A DNA stretch of 64,000 bases from Adiantum capillus-veneris (lineage: Eukaryota; Streptophyta; Polypodiopsida; Polypodiales; Pteridaceae). The stretch's first letter is position 1. Each line of letters begins with the position of its first letter. The notes beneath the pieces are model-generated. The model did no database searches, was not told the origin of the DNA, and saw only the letters and a list, made by a program, of their open reading frames with translations. The position numbers and the translations under genes are program-made. The DNA is taken from NCBI GenBank assembly GCA_014529385.2, contig CM043946.1:38699058-38763057 (forward strand), read 5' to 3'. Positions 1 through 9,236 of this stretch are shown piece after piece.

Positions 1-439
1 AAACCTCTAAAAACAACACTCCCAATATTGTTGAAAGAGCCACAATTTGTGTATTCATCACCAAGACTAGCTTCTACTATATTGTCTATTGTAACATTAC
101 CACTCTATTGTTGCACTACCCTACAATCCAACTCTCGCAATAAACTTATCTCAAGCTAGCAATTTTGTTACAGCTTGATCTAGTCTCATTGTTATCATCT
201 AGGAAGTTTCTTGCATCCTATTGGAGTAAATGATAGAGTTAGCAGGCCTTTTTCTTTCCATGAAAAAATTAATAACGTTTTCTAGAGGACTTACCAACAT
301 GGCTTTGGATGATGGAAATGGATGGTGTCATGTACATTTAATAGTGTGCTTTTGGTGGTGGTTGTCCTCTACCTACCTTATCACGGAATTAGGACCCTCA
401 ATATGATGCAATATGGGTTCTTCTTGCTTTAGAAAATAA
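1..439. other. No gene seen; flank of decayed gypsy element G
   Basis: This stretch lies downstream (in element orientation) of the protease remnant of gypsy element G on the minus strand. I see no reading frame with recognisable reverse transcriptase or other domain. It may be badly decayed pol or unrelated intergenic sequence. Confidence 0.3.
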
Positions 440-2205
440 TTATTTCGTTTCTAGAGTGTGAATATTACAAGTGGAAGGTGTTGGTATGCTCATCACACTC
501 ATAAATTTTGGTAGCACTCCTAGCTTTTCAGCTAGCTCCATAGAGATGAAATTGTGGGTGGAACCATTATCAAAGAGAAAAAGAGCATCATGCTCTCTGG
601 CCTTTCCCCAAGTGTAAGAAACTGGGAACCCCTTTGCATTGAGCAACCTCTTGTGGAGCCTCAACCATGGCGGATCTAGGTTGTTCATTGTTGCTAGCTT
701 TCCTTTGTGGACATTTTCGATAGGAGTGCCCTTGTTCTCTGCAATTAAATCATTTGTTATCTTTACGATAAAGCTCAAGCTCTTCAGGAGAGAGTCGATT
801 CTTACCTTTGTAGACTCCTTTCTCCTTAGTCTTGTTGTTGTAGTTGTCGGGGTTGCTCTTGGAAGCATTCGTTGCGTTGTTCTTCCCTTTGGGCTCGCTT
901 CAATCCTTTGTATCCATGGGCTTAAAAATTTTCTTAGACCCTTGTTGGAAATTGATGCGAGGAGCAAGCAGAGTGTGGTGAATAACTATAGAGATGGTCT
1001 TTGGCTCTTGGGAGTTGACATACTCAGCCATATCCTCAGAAAGACCCACACAAAATTGTTGCTTTTGTGCCCCAAAATCTATCTTTTGTAGACCGTTGCT
1101 TTGAGATGTAGCTCCCAAAATTTGTCTACATACTTGTGGATAGATTCATAAGCAGACATCTTCAAGCTTCTCCATGCTGTGAGCACTTTGTCTTCGGCAT
1201 CTCCTAGAAGACATTGCTTCATTATTAAATCTCTCATGTTCTTCCATGTCTTTGGAGCTTGCCCATTTGCTCGTAGACTAGCCCACCATTGTCTGGCAGA
1301 CTTCTGTAAATGCATGGACACATTTTTAAGCTTGGAGGACTTCGTGAAATCCTCATCTCTGAAGGCTGCATCAAATTGTTGGATGAAGGCCAACACTTTG
1401 TCTAAGGCACCGTAGGTGCCATCATAGGTGAGAAAAATGATGTTATTTCCTCCCTCTTTGAATTTCTTCATCTTGTCGGACCTCTTCCAAGCAGCATAAG
1501 ACCTTCGGTGTCCTCTCCTCCTAGGCGGTGATAAGCCGCTACTTTCCTCAGAAGAGGAAGATGAAGGGGAAGAAGAAGGAGAAGATGGAGATTTCTTCCT
1601 TCTCTTTGCCTTCCTTCTATCTTTCCTTTCCCTCTTCTTGTCTTCACAAGGAGGACCTAGAGATCTCTTTCTTTTCGGTGGTGACTGTGACCTTTGAGAC
1701 CTCCTTCACCGAGGAGATACATCCTCATCATCGGAAGAATTAGAAGTGTGTTCCTCATCTTCCATTGGAGATTTATCCTCATGTGTACTCTCATGACTTT
1801 GAGGAGGCAGTTCCTTGCCTCTTTTCTCATGGGATACCAGTCGTCTTTTCTCTCCTTTTCCTGCAAGAATCCCTCTTTTTGAAGTCTCACCATGAGGCCT
1901 CTCATAAATTCTTTCATCTTGGGGAATTATGGGTAATGTGCCAGCTTGAAGTTGAGCTTGCACTTCAGCGTGTAGAGCGGGATTACCCATTGCTTCTTGT
2001 AGACTAGAGACAAGAAAATTCACAAGCATAGGAGCATCATTAGTTGCACCGTCATGTGCAAAATCAAAGTCATCTACACTAATTGTACTCTCTTCATTAT
2101 TTCAGCCATGTTGCTAGATTGTGTAAATGCTACTTCGTGTTGCAAAAAGAAATTCCAACCGTCGTGAACTACTCTAGGAACTCCCTTCTTAAGCAAGAAA
2201 AGAGA
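440..2205 (-). pseudogene. Decayed Ty3/gypsy gag-protease (element G)
   Basis: Three minus-strand segments in different frames follow the order of a gypsy gag-pro. At 1706-2029 is a gag N-terminal part with an acidic, Arg/Lys-rich stretch. At 1079-1471 is a Retrotrans_gag-type domain with a short block reading SARQWWASL. At 440-967 is a basic linker and then a retropepsin-like motif, LFDNGSTHNFIS, in which the usual DSG/DTG appears as DNG. Frameshifts separate the segments, so no functional Gag can be made. The THNFIS context and the Met-tRNA primer site next door resemble plant chromovirus-type gypsy elements, but no integrase or chromodomain is present to confirm that. No CCHC knuckle was recognised. 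Confidence 0.75.
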
Positions 2206-2213
2206 AACATAAT

Positions 2214-2226
2214 GCTCTCATACCAA
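2214..2226 (-). other. Primer-binding site of element G (initiator Met tRNA type)
   Basis: Read on the minus strand, TTGGTATGAGAG sits directly after the LTR end. It differs by one base from the plant initiator-Met-tRNA primer site TGGTATCAGAGC. Its position between the LTR edge at 2228 and the gag remnant fixes the orientation of element G. Confidence 0.7.
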
Positions 2227-2227
2227 T

Positions 2228-2862
2228 GTAACAAAATTGAACTTATTCTTTGTAACTAGCGGAAAATGGTCTACACAACTATCTAGCATGGCATGAACAA
2301 TAACTTGAAAGAGAGAGAGAAAGAGAGATTGACAACAGTTGAGGACCGGATTTACTTGGAGCCGGTCCCCCCTTCAAAAGGCTTTTGTATTATAGGAACC
2401 CCCATGAAGAGAGTCTTGTTTACAATACAAGATTTATGTTCCTTAAGACAAATTAGATGCCACGAAGATGGAAACCTCACGCATCACAACATGCTTCTTT
2501 CTACAACTTAACATAACCCAACCCTCCGTCCCAAGACCTCAGACACCTTCAAAGGTGGAGAGAGCTAGCAGGGAATGAGGTAGATCGAGGGAAGAAGAAG
2601 TATTCATACGAGAAAGAAGTATTCTTCTCCATAGATTACTCATAGAGCTTGGCATAGCATAGTAATGAAGATGGAGAGAAGATGAGCATGCTTTAGCATG
2701 TCTCTTGCTTGGATTTGCATTCCATATACAAGAGTTGTTGATGTAGGCTCTCTACTTCTCAAGCTTGGAGAAGGAGCTGAAGCTTTCCATTAAAGCTTGG
2801 CACTTTGTCTTCCTCACAATGGGAGTGTGAGAGAGAAGAGAGTACTCCTTGATCCTTGCTCA
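2228..2862 (-). repeat. Remnant LTR of element G (5' LTR)
   Basis: The sequence beginning TGTAAC at 2228 abuts the primer-binding site, so it is the end of the 5' LTR of a minus-strand element. The far end is uncertain, because the tandemly duplicated start of element F begins at about 2863. No second copy lies in the window, so the length cannot be checked. Confidence 0.45.
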
Positions 2863-2865
2863 TGG

Positions 2866-3163
2866 ATCAGGTTTGTAGGAGAGTACCTCACAGTAAGGAA
2901 ATCCCAGCCATTCTAGAAGTTTTGCATGAAGAAGCATGTGGCGATCATTTGCACATGAACTAACAATAAAGAAGATTTTACTTGCGGGATATGTATGACC
3001 GAGTTTGCATGTGGATCAAGTTTGTAGGAGAGTACCTCACACTAAGGAAATCCTAGCCATTCTAGAAGGTTTGCATGAAGAAGCATGTGGCGATCATTTT
3101 GCACATGAACTAATAGTAAATAACATTTTACTTGCGGGATATGTATGACCGAGTTTGCATGTG
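2866..3163 (+). repeat. Direct tandem duplication, 149-bp unit
   Basis: Two adjacent copies (about 2866-3014 and 3015-3163) carry the linker before the integrase zinc finger of element F. Both start just after TGGATCA, a 7-bp microhomology found at each junction, and they differ at several positions. The duplication lies in already broken pol sequence. Confidence 0.8.
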
Positions 3164-3891
3164 GATGTTCAACATTGGTGTAAAAGTTGTCATAATTGCC
3201 AAATAAATGGTGATAAGAGGTTTTTGTACCGTCCACAACAACTAGTAATTGCAAATGGTCCTTTTGAGAAATGAGGCATTGATGCAATGGGGCCCTTGTC
3301 TAGGAAACAAAATGGTAAAGTATACATCCTTGTGGCTATCGATTATATGACTAGGTGGGTGGAAGAGCAAAGTGTGGCAAGAGTGAATGACAAAACAATG
3401 AACAGGTTTGTGTATACCCACATATGTTGCAAGTTTGGAACCCCCCTAGAGATAGTCTCACTGGACTACAAGAAAGGCCTCCTACCAGAAGTATGTGAAG
3501 AGATTCACATTTTACATGGGCATAGCACACCCTACTATCCACAATCAAATGGTTTAGTAGAGAAAGCTAATGTTGTCATTGCGAGGTATCATTGGAAAGA
3601 TGGTGCAAAACAAGCCAAAGATGTGGGACAAGTTCTTTGATGGGGCCTTGTGGGCATATTGTACAACCTTCAAGGATGCTACTGAGTTTACTCCATTCCA
3701 CTTGGTGTACAGAAAAGAAGCCTTGCAACCAATAGAGCTAAACATCCCAACCATTAGAATCACAGGAAAGGATTTCAAAGATGCGCAAGAGGTATGGATA
3801 GATAGATTACTTACTTTGGTGGAGCTGGAATGGAAGAGAGAAAGGGCCTATTCATGCTACAAAAGAAAGGCCATACAATTGAAGGAGAAGT

Positions 3892-4614
3892 CCCGGGGGA
3901 TTCACTCTATATACAAAACGGGACGCCACCTGCGAGCGGACAACTTTGATAAAACCACTATATACGACTCATATTAGGGAATATGACCCCCCTTTCTATG
4001 CTTATACGACAATCCATGCAAAAAACTATCATACCCCTATCTTACATATAAAATTAGATCTTACATGATCCAACTGAGTAAAACTAGTCAAAGAGCATGT
4101 AGCATAGTGATTGGCAATGTACTAAGTAACCACTTCTATTGATAACTAGATGTACCCTCAATGTGTCTTAGTTTGACTTTCAAACTATGTGCCCGTTCAG
4201 TCTGCACTCTAGCTATTCGTCCAATTGTTACTCCAAAAACATGGTTACGAAGTTTTGTTAGGTTCTCCATGTAAATTTGCATCTATACAAACTCTTTCTA
4301 GCTTTCATCCCTCAATGAATGAACTATATGCAAAGAAGTGTTAGTTCTTACATGTATCTTGGTAGCTATTGACTCACAAGTTCGAGGGCAGAATGTTTTG
4401 GGAAGCCATGATTTTGAAACACAAAAACTTCCTCTCATGTTTCCCTTTTCTCACTCACCCCCCTAAATATGATACCCCCTCCCTTATTTTTAAGCTTGGG
4501 AGATAAATTATTGGGGGGCATACCCCTAACTTATACCCTTATGCAACTTGAAAAAAAAACCCCCTCCCCTTCACTTACATGGTGCGGTAAGTTTTTCATG
4601 GTGAATCCCCCGGG
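3892..4614. mobile_element. Non-autonomous inverted-repeat DNA transposon (MITE-like, 723 bp)
   Basis: The ends are perfect 14-bp terminal inverted repeats, CCCGGGGGATTCAC and GTGAATCCCCCGGG. They are flanked by an 8-bp direct repeat GGAGAAGT at 3884-3891 and 4615-4622. The integrase C-terminal frame of element F reads straight across the empty site, which confirms insertion. The interior has no transposase-like frame. An 8-bp target duplication fits hAT-type transposases among others, but the terminal sequence is not the common hAT CAGGG type, so the superfamily is left open. Confidence 0.8.
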
Positions 4615-5068
4615 GGAGAAGTTTGATACAACATTGAAGGAGAAGGATATCACAGAAGGAAGCTTGGTTCTCAGGTATAATAACAAGCTACACAACAGAT
4701 TTGATGCTAAATTCAATACCAGATGGGAAGGTCTGTTCATTGTAAGTGATACCTACACAAAGGGATTCTACCAATTTAAAGATTTGGATGGGAAAAGGCA
4801 CACCAAAAAGGTGAATGGATATAGATTAAAGCAATATTTGAGTTACATTGTGCCACAAAATTTTCCAAGGACACAAAGTCATAGCACCAAGGTGAGTCAA
4901 TTATGTTGTTTAGCCCATGTATGTAGGAGAGAAAAAGATTTAGATGTCACAGAACAAGAGAAGTGCACAAGGGAGCCACATTTCAGTCCCAACATGCAAG
5001 ACTATCCCCAACTAGCATTACAAATTATGCCTTTCAATGGTACATGAATGAACCATCGACTTTGGGTT

Positions 5069-5085
5069 GGGGGGGGGGGGGGGGG
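5069..5085 (+). other. Polypurine tract of element F (17 G)
   Basis: A run of 17 G lies between the pol stop codon and the TG that opens the 3' LTR, where plus-strand priming occurs in LTR elements. Element A has a shorter mixed tract (GGGGGAGGG) at the same place, so this run may have expanded by slippage. Confidence 0.7.
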
Positions 5086-6269
5086 TTTGATAGCCGTTTT
5101 TTGGTCTTGTCTTTTTTGACAGAATAATGCATAGCAAGCCCTAAGTGTAAGGAATTCAAGAACAAAGGTGTACCTAATTGTAAATTTGGAGTCACAAATT
5201 TCAAGGAGTAGACTACACCGACATGCTTAGTGTCTAGACACGGTCATCGACAAAGCTTTAAGGTATTTTTTAGAAATACCATATTGATTGTAGCCTTTAC
5301 AAGAGGAGTTAACCTAATGGTTGCTAACCAATTACACTATGTAAATGAGTGTGTGGGTCTCTTCTTAATAAATAATTCATAAGTGTGGGTTAGATTATTT
5401 CCTTAGTATTTTCGTTGAGGCATTATGGACTCTTGTACATGAGTATTACAAGGGAACTTGAAGCATATTGATTGGTCACTCTAATAAAAAATCTTGAAAG
5501 AAGAAAATGTTTGCACCAAGATTATCATATTGGGTGGACCAATCCATGAGTTATAAGCCTCATGAATCAAAAATTGAAAGAAAAGAAGAAGACCATTCCT
5601 TTATTTTTGTATTCATAGTGGAGAATTGCATAAAAGGGGGAGTTACAAGAGAGCCTTAAATGCTTGGAGACCCCATTTTCTCATTATTTATTCCCCTCCA
5701 TAGGTATTTTGGCATATTCCTACACCCCTCTAGCTTCTTTCACGCCCTTACCTCATCAATGATGCTTATCCTCTCTCCCTTTATTGATTTGATGTCCTTA
5801 TGGGCTGATTTTAAGCATTGAGGTTCATGCTCATACACACTCCTCTCCATCTCCTTCACCATTAGAGCTCATACATGGAGTAAAAATCAGCAAGCTAGCT
5901 TGAAATCCATCCTATTTCAAATCTAATTTACTCCATTATGGAATCTTAAGATCACTTTTAATAGGAACCCCCATCCGTCTTGCTCATTTCAACATCCATT
6001 TTTGGCTAAAACTCCATGTTAATTCCATCTACTTCTTGACAAATAGCCATACTTCATTTGTATAAACCCATTTTTGTATTCCATTATTAGTAACACCACT
6101 AAATCTCTATTTCTAACCCTTCTAATTTATCCACCCCACCTCATTTCTGTCTCCTCTCACCTTGACCCTCATTTAAAGTGTGGAGTCACATGGATCTTGG
6201 GGCTCTCTCAAAACTGAGATTTATCAAGATGATTAAGTACACTTTATGACAATATAATCCTCCTAGAAT

Positions 6270-6277
6270 CTATAAAG
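6270..6277 (+). promoter_or_regulatory. TATA box in LTR of element F
   Basis: CTATAAAG in the LTR, about 680 bp before the conserved hairpin, in the same arrangement as TATA boxes in the LTRs of A, B and C. It probably drives the element transcript. No transcription data are available. Confidence 0.55.
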
Positions 6278-6853
6278 GGAGAGGTTTTTGCACCCATTAG
6301 ACACCCTCAAAATTTCTTAGGAAGTTCATTTTGTAGTGAGGAGTTCTTGGGATAGAGGAAAGCTCCCATTCTAGCCCTAATGCCATCATAGAAATAGCTT
6401 TGAGAGAGATCAACCACTTCATCCCAAGGGATATCCTCTCATGATTGGAAGGGGAGTGTGACTTGAAAGAATTACCCTCATGTACAAATCCCATCTATCC
6501 AATTAAGTGTTGGATATTTCTACTATCATCTTCAATCTTCAACGCTCGTCATCATGGACAATGTTGTGCAAGTCATTTTGATTTATTTGTGCATAAGTGT
6601 GGAGCTTTATCCTTGTTCTTGCTTGGTGATTGAAGTGTTATTTTAAGATGTTTGAAGTGCCCACATGTAAGAGGGTTTTTTAAGGTGGACAGTGAGTCCC
6701 CTTGCCCTAAGACATTGGTGCCCTTGTGTGTGTATGTTTGGGTTGTGTGTGTGTGTGCGTATCGTGCCATCCAAGCTAGCAATCGGGATTAAGTTTTCAA
6801 GATTACATTTTTGTGATGGTGTGTCCTCATTGATGTGTTATATTTGGGGTTTG

Positions 6854-6856
<3 letters not shown>

Positions 6857-6945
<89 letters not shown>
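6857..6945. repeat. (CT)n microsatellite, about 44 units
   Basis: An uninterrupted TC repeat ends two bases before the conserved LTR hairpin of element F. GA/CT tracts occur at a similar place in the LTRs of elements B and C and in milder form in A. Confidence 0.95.
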
Positions 6946-6947
<2 letters not shown>

Positions 6948-6948
<1 letters not shown>

Positions 6949-6977
6949 CTAGTTTATACACAAACTAGGTGGTGCCC
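6948..6977 (+). other. Conserved LTR hairpin plus GGTGGTGCCC (element F)
   Basis: CCTAGTTT and AAACTAGG can pair as an 8-bp stem around a 6-nt loop. GGTGGTGCCC follows directly and shares TGGTGCCC with the primer-binding site used by A, B and C. The same structure appears in the LTRs of those elements. Confidence 0.7.
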
Positions 6978-7137
6978 TAAAGAAAATCACACACATTTTT
7001 TTCCCATGGGTCTTGGGTGTTGGGTTCTTTTATATTTTGTTTTCCCTTAAGTCAATTGAACGACACGAGAGCCTTGAGGGGTGTTTAGAGGCCACCTCCC
7101 AGCTGCCTGCCCCGGACCGTCCGCCCCGGATCGTCTT

Positions 7138-7942
7138 AGTATATACATGGAACGGTTTGGACTGATCTAGGCACTAAAATATGAATGGTGGTGAGTATCT
7201 TTCTTGGTAATTCAAAATAATGCTGGCATTATGGTGACCATATAGATTGTACATCGTTTATAATGAGCATATATAGCTGGCATGATACATGAGCAATATA
7301 TCTTACGAATTGAGAACGGCATTTTAATTTACCTAGGAACCTTTTCAGGTGCTCTGTTGTTGTTGATGGTTTGATATCTAGAATGGCTTTCACTTTTTTA
7401 GGATCAATCATGATCGCTTGCTTTGACACAATGTGTTCTAGGAGGACTCCAGACTTAACTGAAAATGCACACTTTTTAGGGTTAATTTCTATTCGTGTAT
7501 CGCTGCATCTCTACAAGCATAGCCTTAAATGGAAAAGGTGCTTGACCTTGTCTCCTACTACGCTGAAATCATACACAAAGAATGTCATAAAATCAGTCAG
7601 GTAGTCATAAGATATTTCTTGCACCATCCTTTGAAATGTGGCTGGTGCATTCTTCAGACCAAACATCATCACTGTGGCCATTTTATCTCTGTCTTCCAGA
7701 GCCATCTTCACTTGGTTGTAGACACTAAAACCATTTAAGAAGGTATACATTTCCTTTTTGGCCACCTCATTGCAAGGGAAATGGGTTTGGGATGGTCACC
7801 ATATTAAGCCATCTCTAGTCAACCCATACCTTGATTTTTATATTCTTTATGGGGACCACTACTATCCATGTGGATTTGTCTATCGGATATATGAACCCTC
7901 AGCAGTCTATCAATTTCCTCTTTCATTTTTTTGGCATAGTTT
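7138..7942 (-). pseudogene. Decayed gypsy reverse transcriptase (element E, 3' part)
   Basis: Minus-strand segments at 7511-7765 and 7229-7429 resemble the gypsy RT: YTFLNGFSVYNQVKM, then FGLKNAPATFQRMVQ, a broken active site (VYDFSVV where YxDDIVV is expected), and LKRFLGKLK from the thumb. Copia-1 is inserted here, and the upstream part of the same element continues at 13515. The segment is full of frame changes and cannot be functional. Confidence 0.75.
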
Positions 7943-8169
7943 TGTTGGGATTAAAGCCCAAGTGGCCTCTTATGCGGATATGGCCGCCCGCCCGCCTAAC
8001 TCACTTACCTCTAACTCTTTGTATATACTAACATATTCTTTGTGAATACTAAGGAATTGGGAGATAACCCTTCTAACAGTTCTCTGCGTACTGTGTACTA
8101 TGTAAGCTCACTGTGTATCATTGTGTGTGTGTGTGAGAGAGTCGACCCACGCTCCGCTCCGCGACTTCA
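7943..8169 (+). repeat. 5' LTR of Copia-1 (227 bp)
   Basis: TGTTGGGATT ... GCGACTTCA, identical to the 3' copy at 13288-13514 except for one A/G difference (TACTATG versus TACTGTG). A short GT/GA stretch lies near the right end. No clear TATA box stands out beyond AT-rich TATATACTA at about 8023. Confidence 0.95.
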
Positions 8170-8171
8170 AT

Positions 8172-8183
8172 TGGTATCAGAGC
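8172..8183 (+). other. Primer-binding site of Copia-1 (initiator Met tRNA)
   Basis: TGGTATCAGAGC lies two bases after the 5' LTR and is the standard plant copia primer site complementary to the 3' end of initiator Met tRNA. Confidence 0.95.
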
Positions 8184-9236
8184 CTTGGTTCAGTGCGGAT
8201 TTGCGCAATCGCGCCGCGCGCGCACTTTTCCGGCAGATTCTGGATCCGGAGTTCGAAAATTCACACTCGGCGTTCCGGGAGCGTTTCCATCAGGCGACCT
8301 GGGGTTTTACCCCCCTTTCGAAGCCGTTTATGCCCTCAGAATTTCGTTCTGAGCACTACAGCAGAAGATAGATTTCAGCCGCAAAGAAATCCGTCTTGTG
8401 TAGATTGGCAAGCAGGAGGTGGTCGACATCAATATCGACATCGACATACATCACTTATTCGTCTTCAGAGCATCATCTATAGACCAGGTACACATATATA
8501 TCATCAGATATATATATTGCAGTCTGCATTGCTACTTCTTGTGCTTGCCAGGTTCCAGGGGAGGTGTGGCCATACGACGGCTTGACACCACTGGCATGTA
8601 TTGCAGATTGATGTACTGTGATTGTGGGTCTGCTAGTTGTGAGTCACGCTAGCAGACAGACCGCCGCAGCGGTCATAGGACAGTGATTGGTCTATTATAG
8701 GATGTATGCTAGTTCTGGGCAGTTTGCTGAGCCATCTGAGAGGGTCGTGTGTGAGGTTTTTTGAAGCCAAGCACTGGGGGCTGGGTTACCCAGTGTGAGG
8801 TGGATTAGGTTGCTGGAGTTCCCCTCTACACGCATCCTCTTCGGCGACTTTTATCCCTTAGGATGTATGACTTTGTGTAGACACTGGATTGCATCTTATG
8901 CGTCAGGCCGTTGAGGCATTGTTCAGGGCTCAGTCTTGAGACAGATACAGGTTCTGTCATCGCCCAGAGAGGAGACAGTGTATGCTTACAGGACAGCATA
9001 TTACAGGGATTTTTTAGATTTGTCATTGGTCAGCTATTTATGATTGTTTCTTGAGCTATCTTTTGGTTCCCAGAGCTCAGTTTACAGGGGAGACTCTGTC
9101 AAAAATTTTCAAAATACTGACAGTTCCTGAGGAGAGGTGTTCAGCTTGTTGATTACAGCTTGTTTACTGTGTACAGAGGCCAGTTTACAGAGGAAACTCT
9201 GCCGGATTTTTCTCAGGAGTAAACAGTTTGGCAGAT
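8184..9236 (+). other. Untranslated leader of Copia-1
   Basis: About 1 kb lies between the primer site and gag. It has no long ORF in the gag frame but a GC-rich start (CGCGCCGCGCGCGC near 8211). It likely holds dimerisation and packaging signals, as leaders of such elements do. I see no other recognisable structure. Confidence 0.6.

Larger units (their letters stand above)
2866..5047 (+). pseudogene. Decayed Tat-like gypsy pol 3' part, integrase (element F)
   Basis: The translated segments match the integrase half of element A closely: the HHCC finger region, the core (DYMTRWVEEQSVARVN, then TPYYPQSNGLVEKAN with the catalytic Glu) and the C-terminal tail (FDAKFNTRWEG, VNGYRLKQYLS). The central catalytic Asp block is damaged: VSDNGPGF of A reads VSLDYKKG here. 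There is a stop after the HHCC part, a frameshift near 3590 and an inverted-repeat transposon at 3892-4614. If that insert is skipped, the frame resumes exactly at its target duplication. The copy is 5'-truncated, with gag, protease, RT and RNase H all missing. It belongs to the same family as element A. Confidence 0.85.
5088..7137 (+). repeat. 3' LTR of element F
   Basis: The repeat starts TGATAGCCGTTTTTTGG, like the LTR of element A. It ends in a block (GCCTTGAGGGGTGTTTAGAGG ... CCCCGGACCGTC) matching the A LTR end, with an imperfect 14-bp duplication at the very end. It contains a TATA box, a long CT tract and the conserved hairpin. It is about 2.05 kb against 2.68 kb in A. The exact right edge is uncertain because the 5' LTR is lost and no target duplication can be checked. 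Confidence 0.75.
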
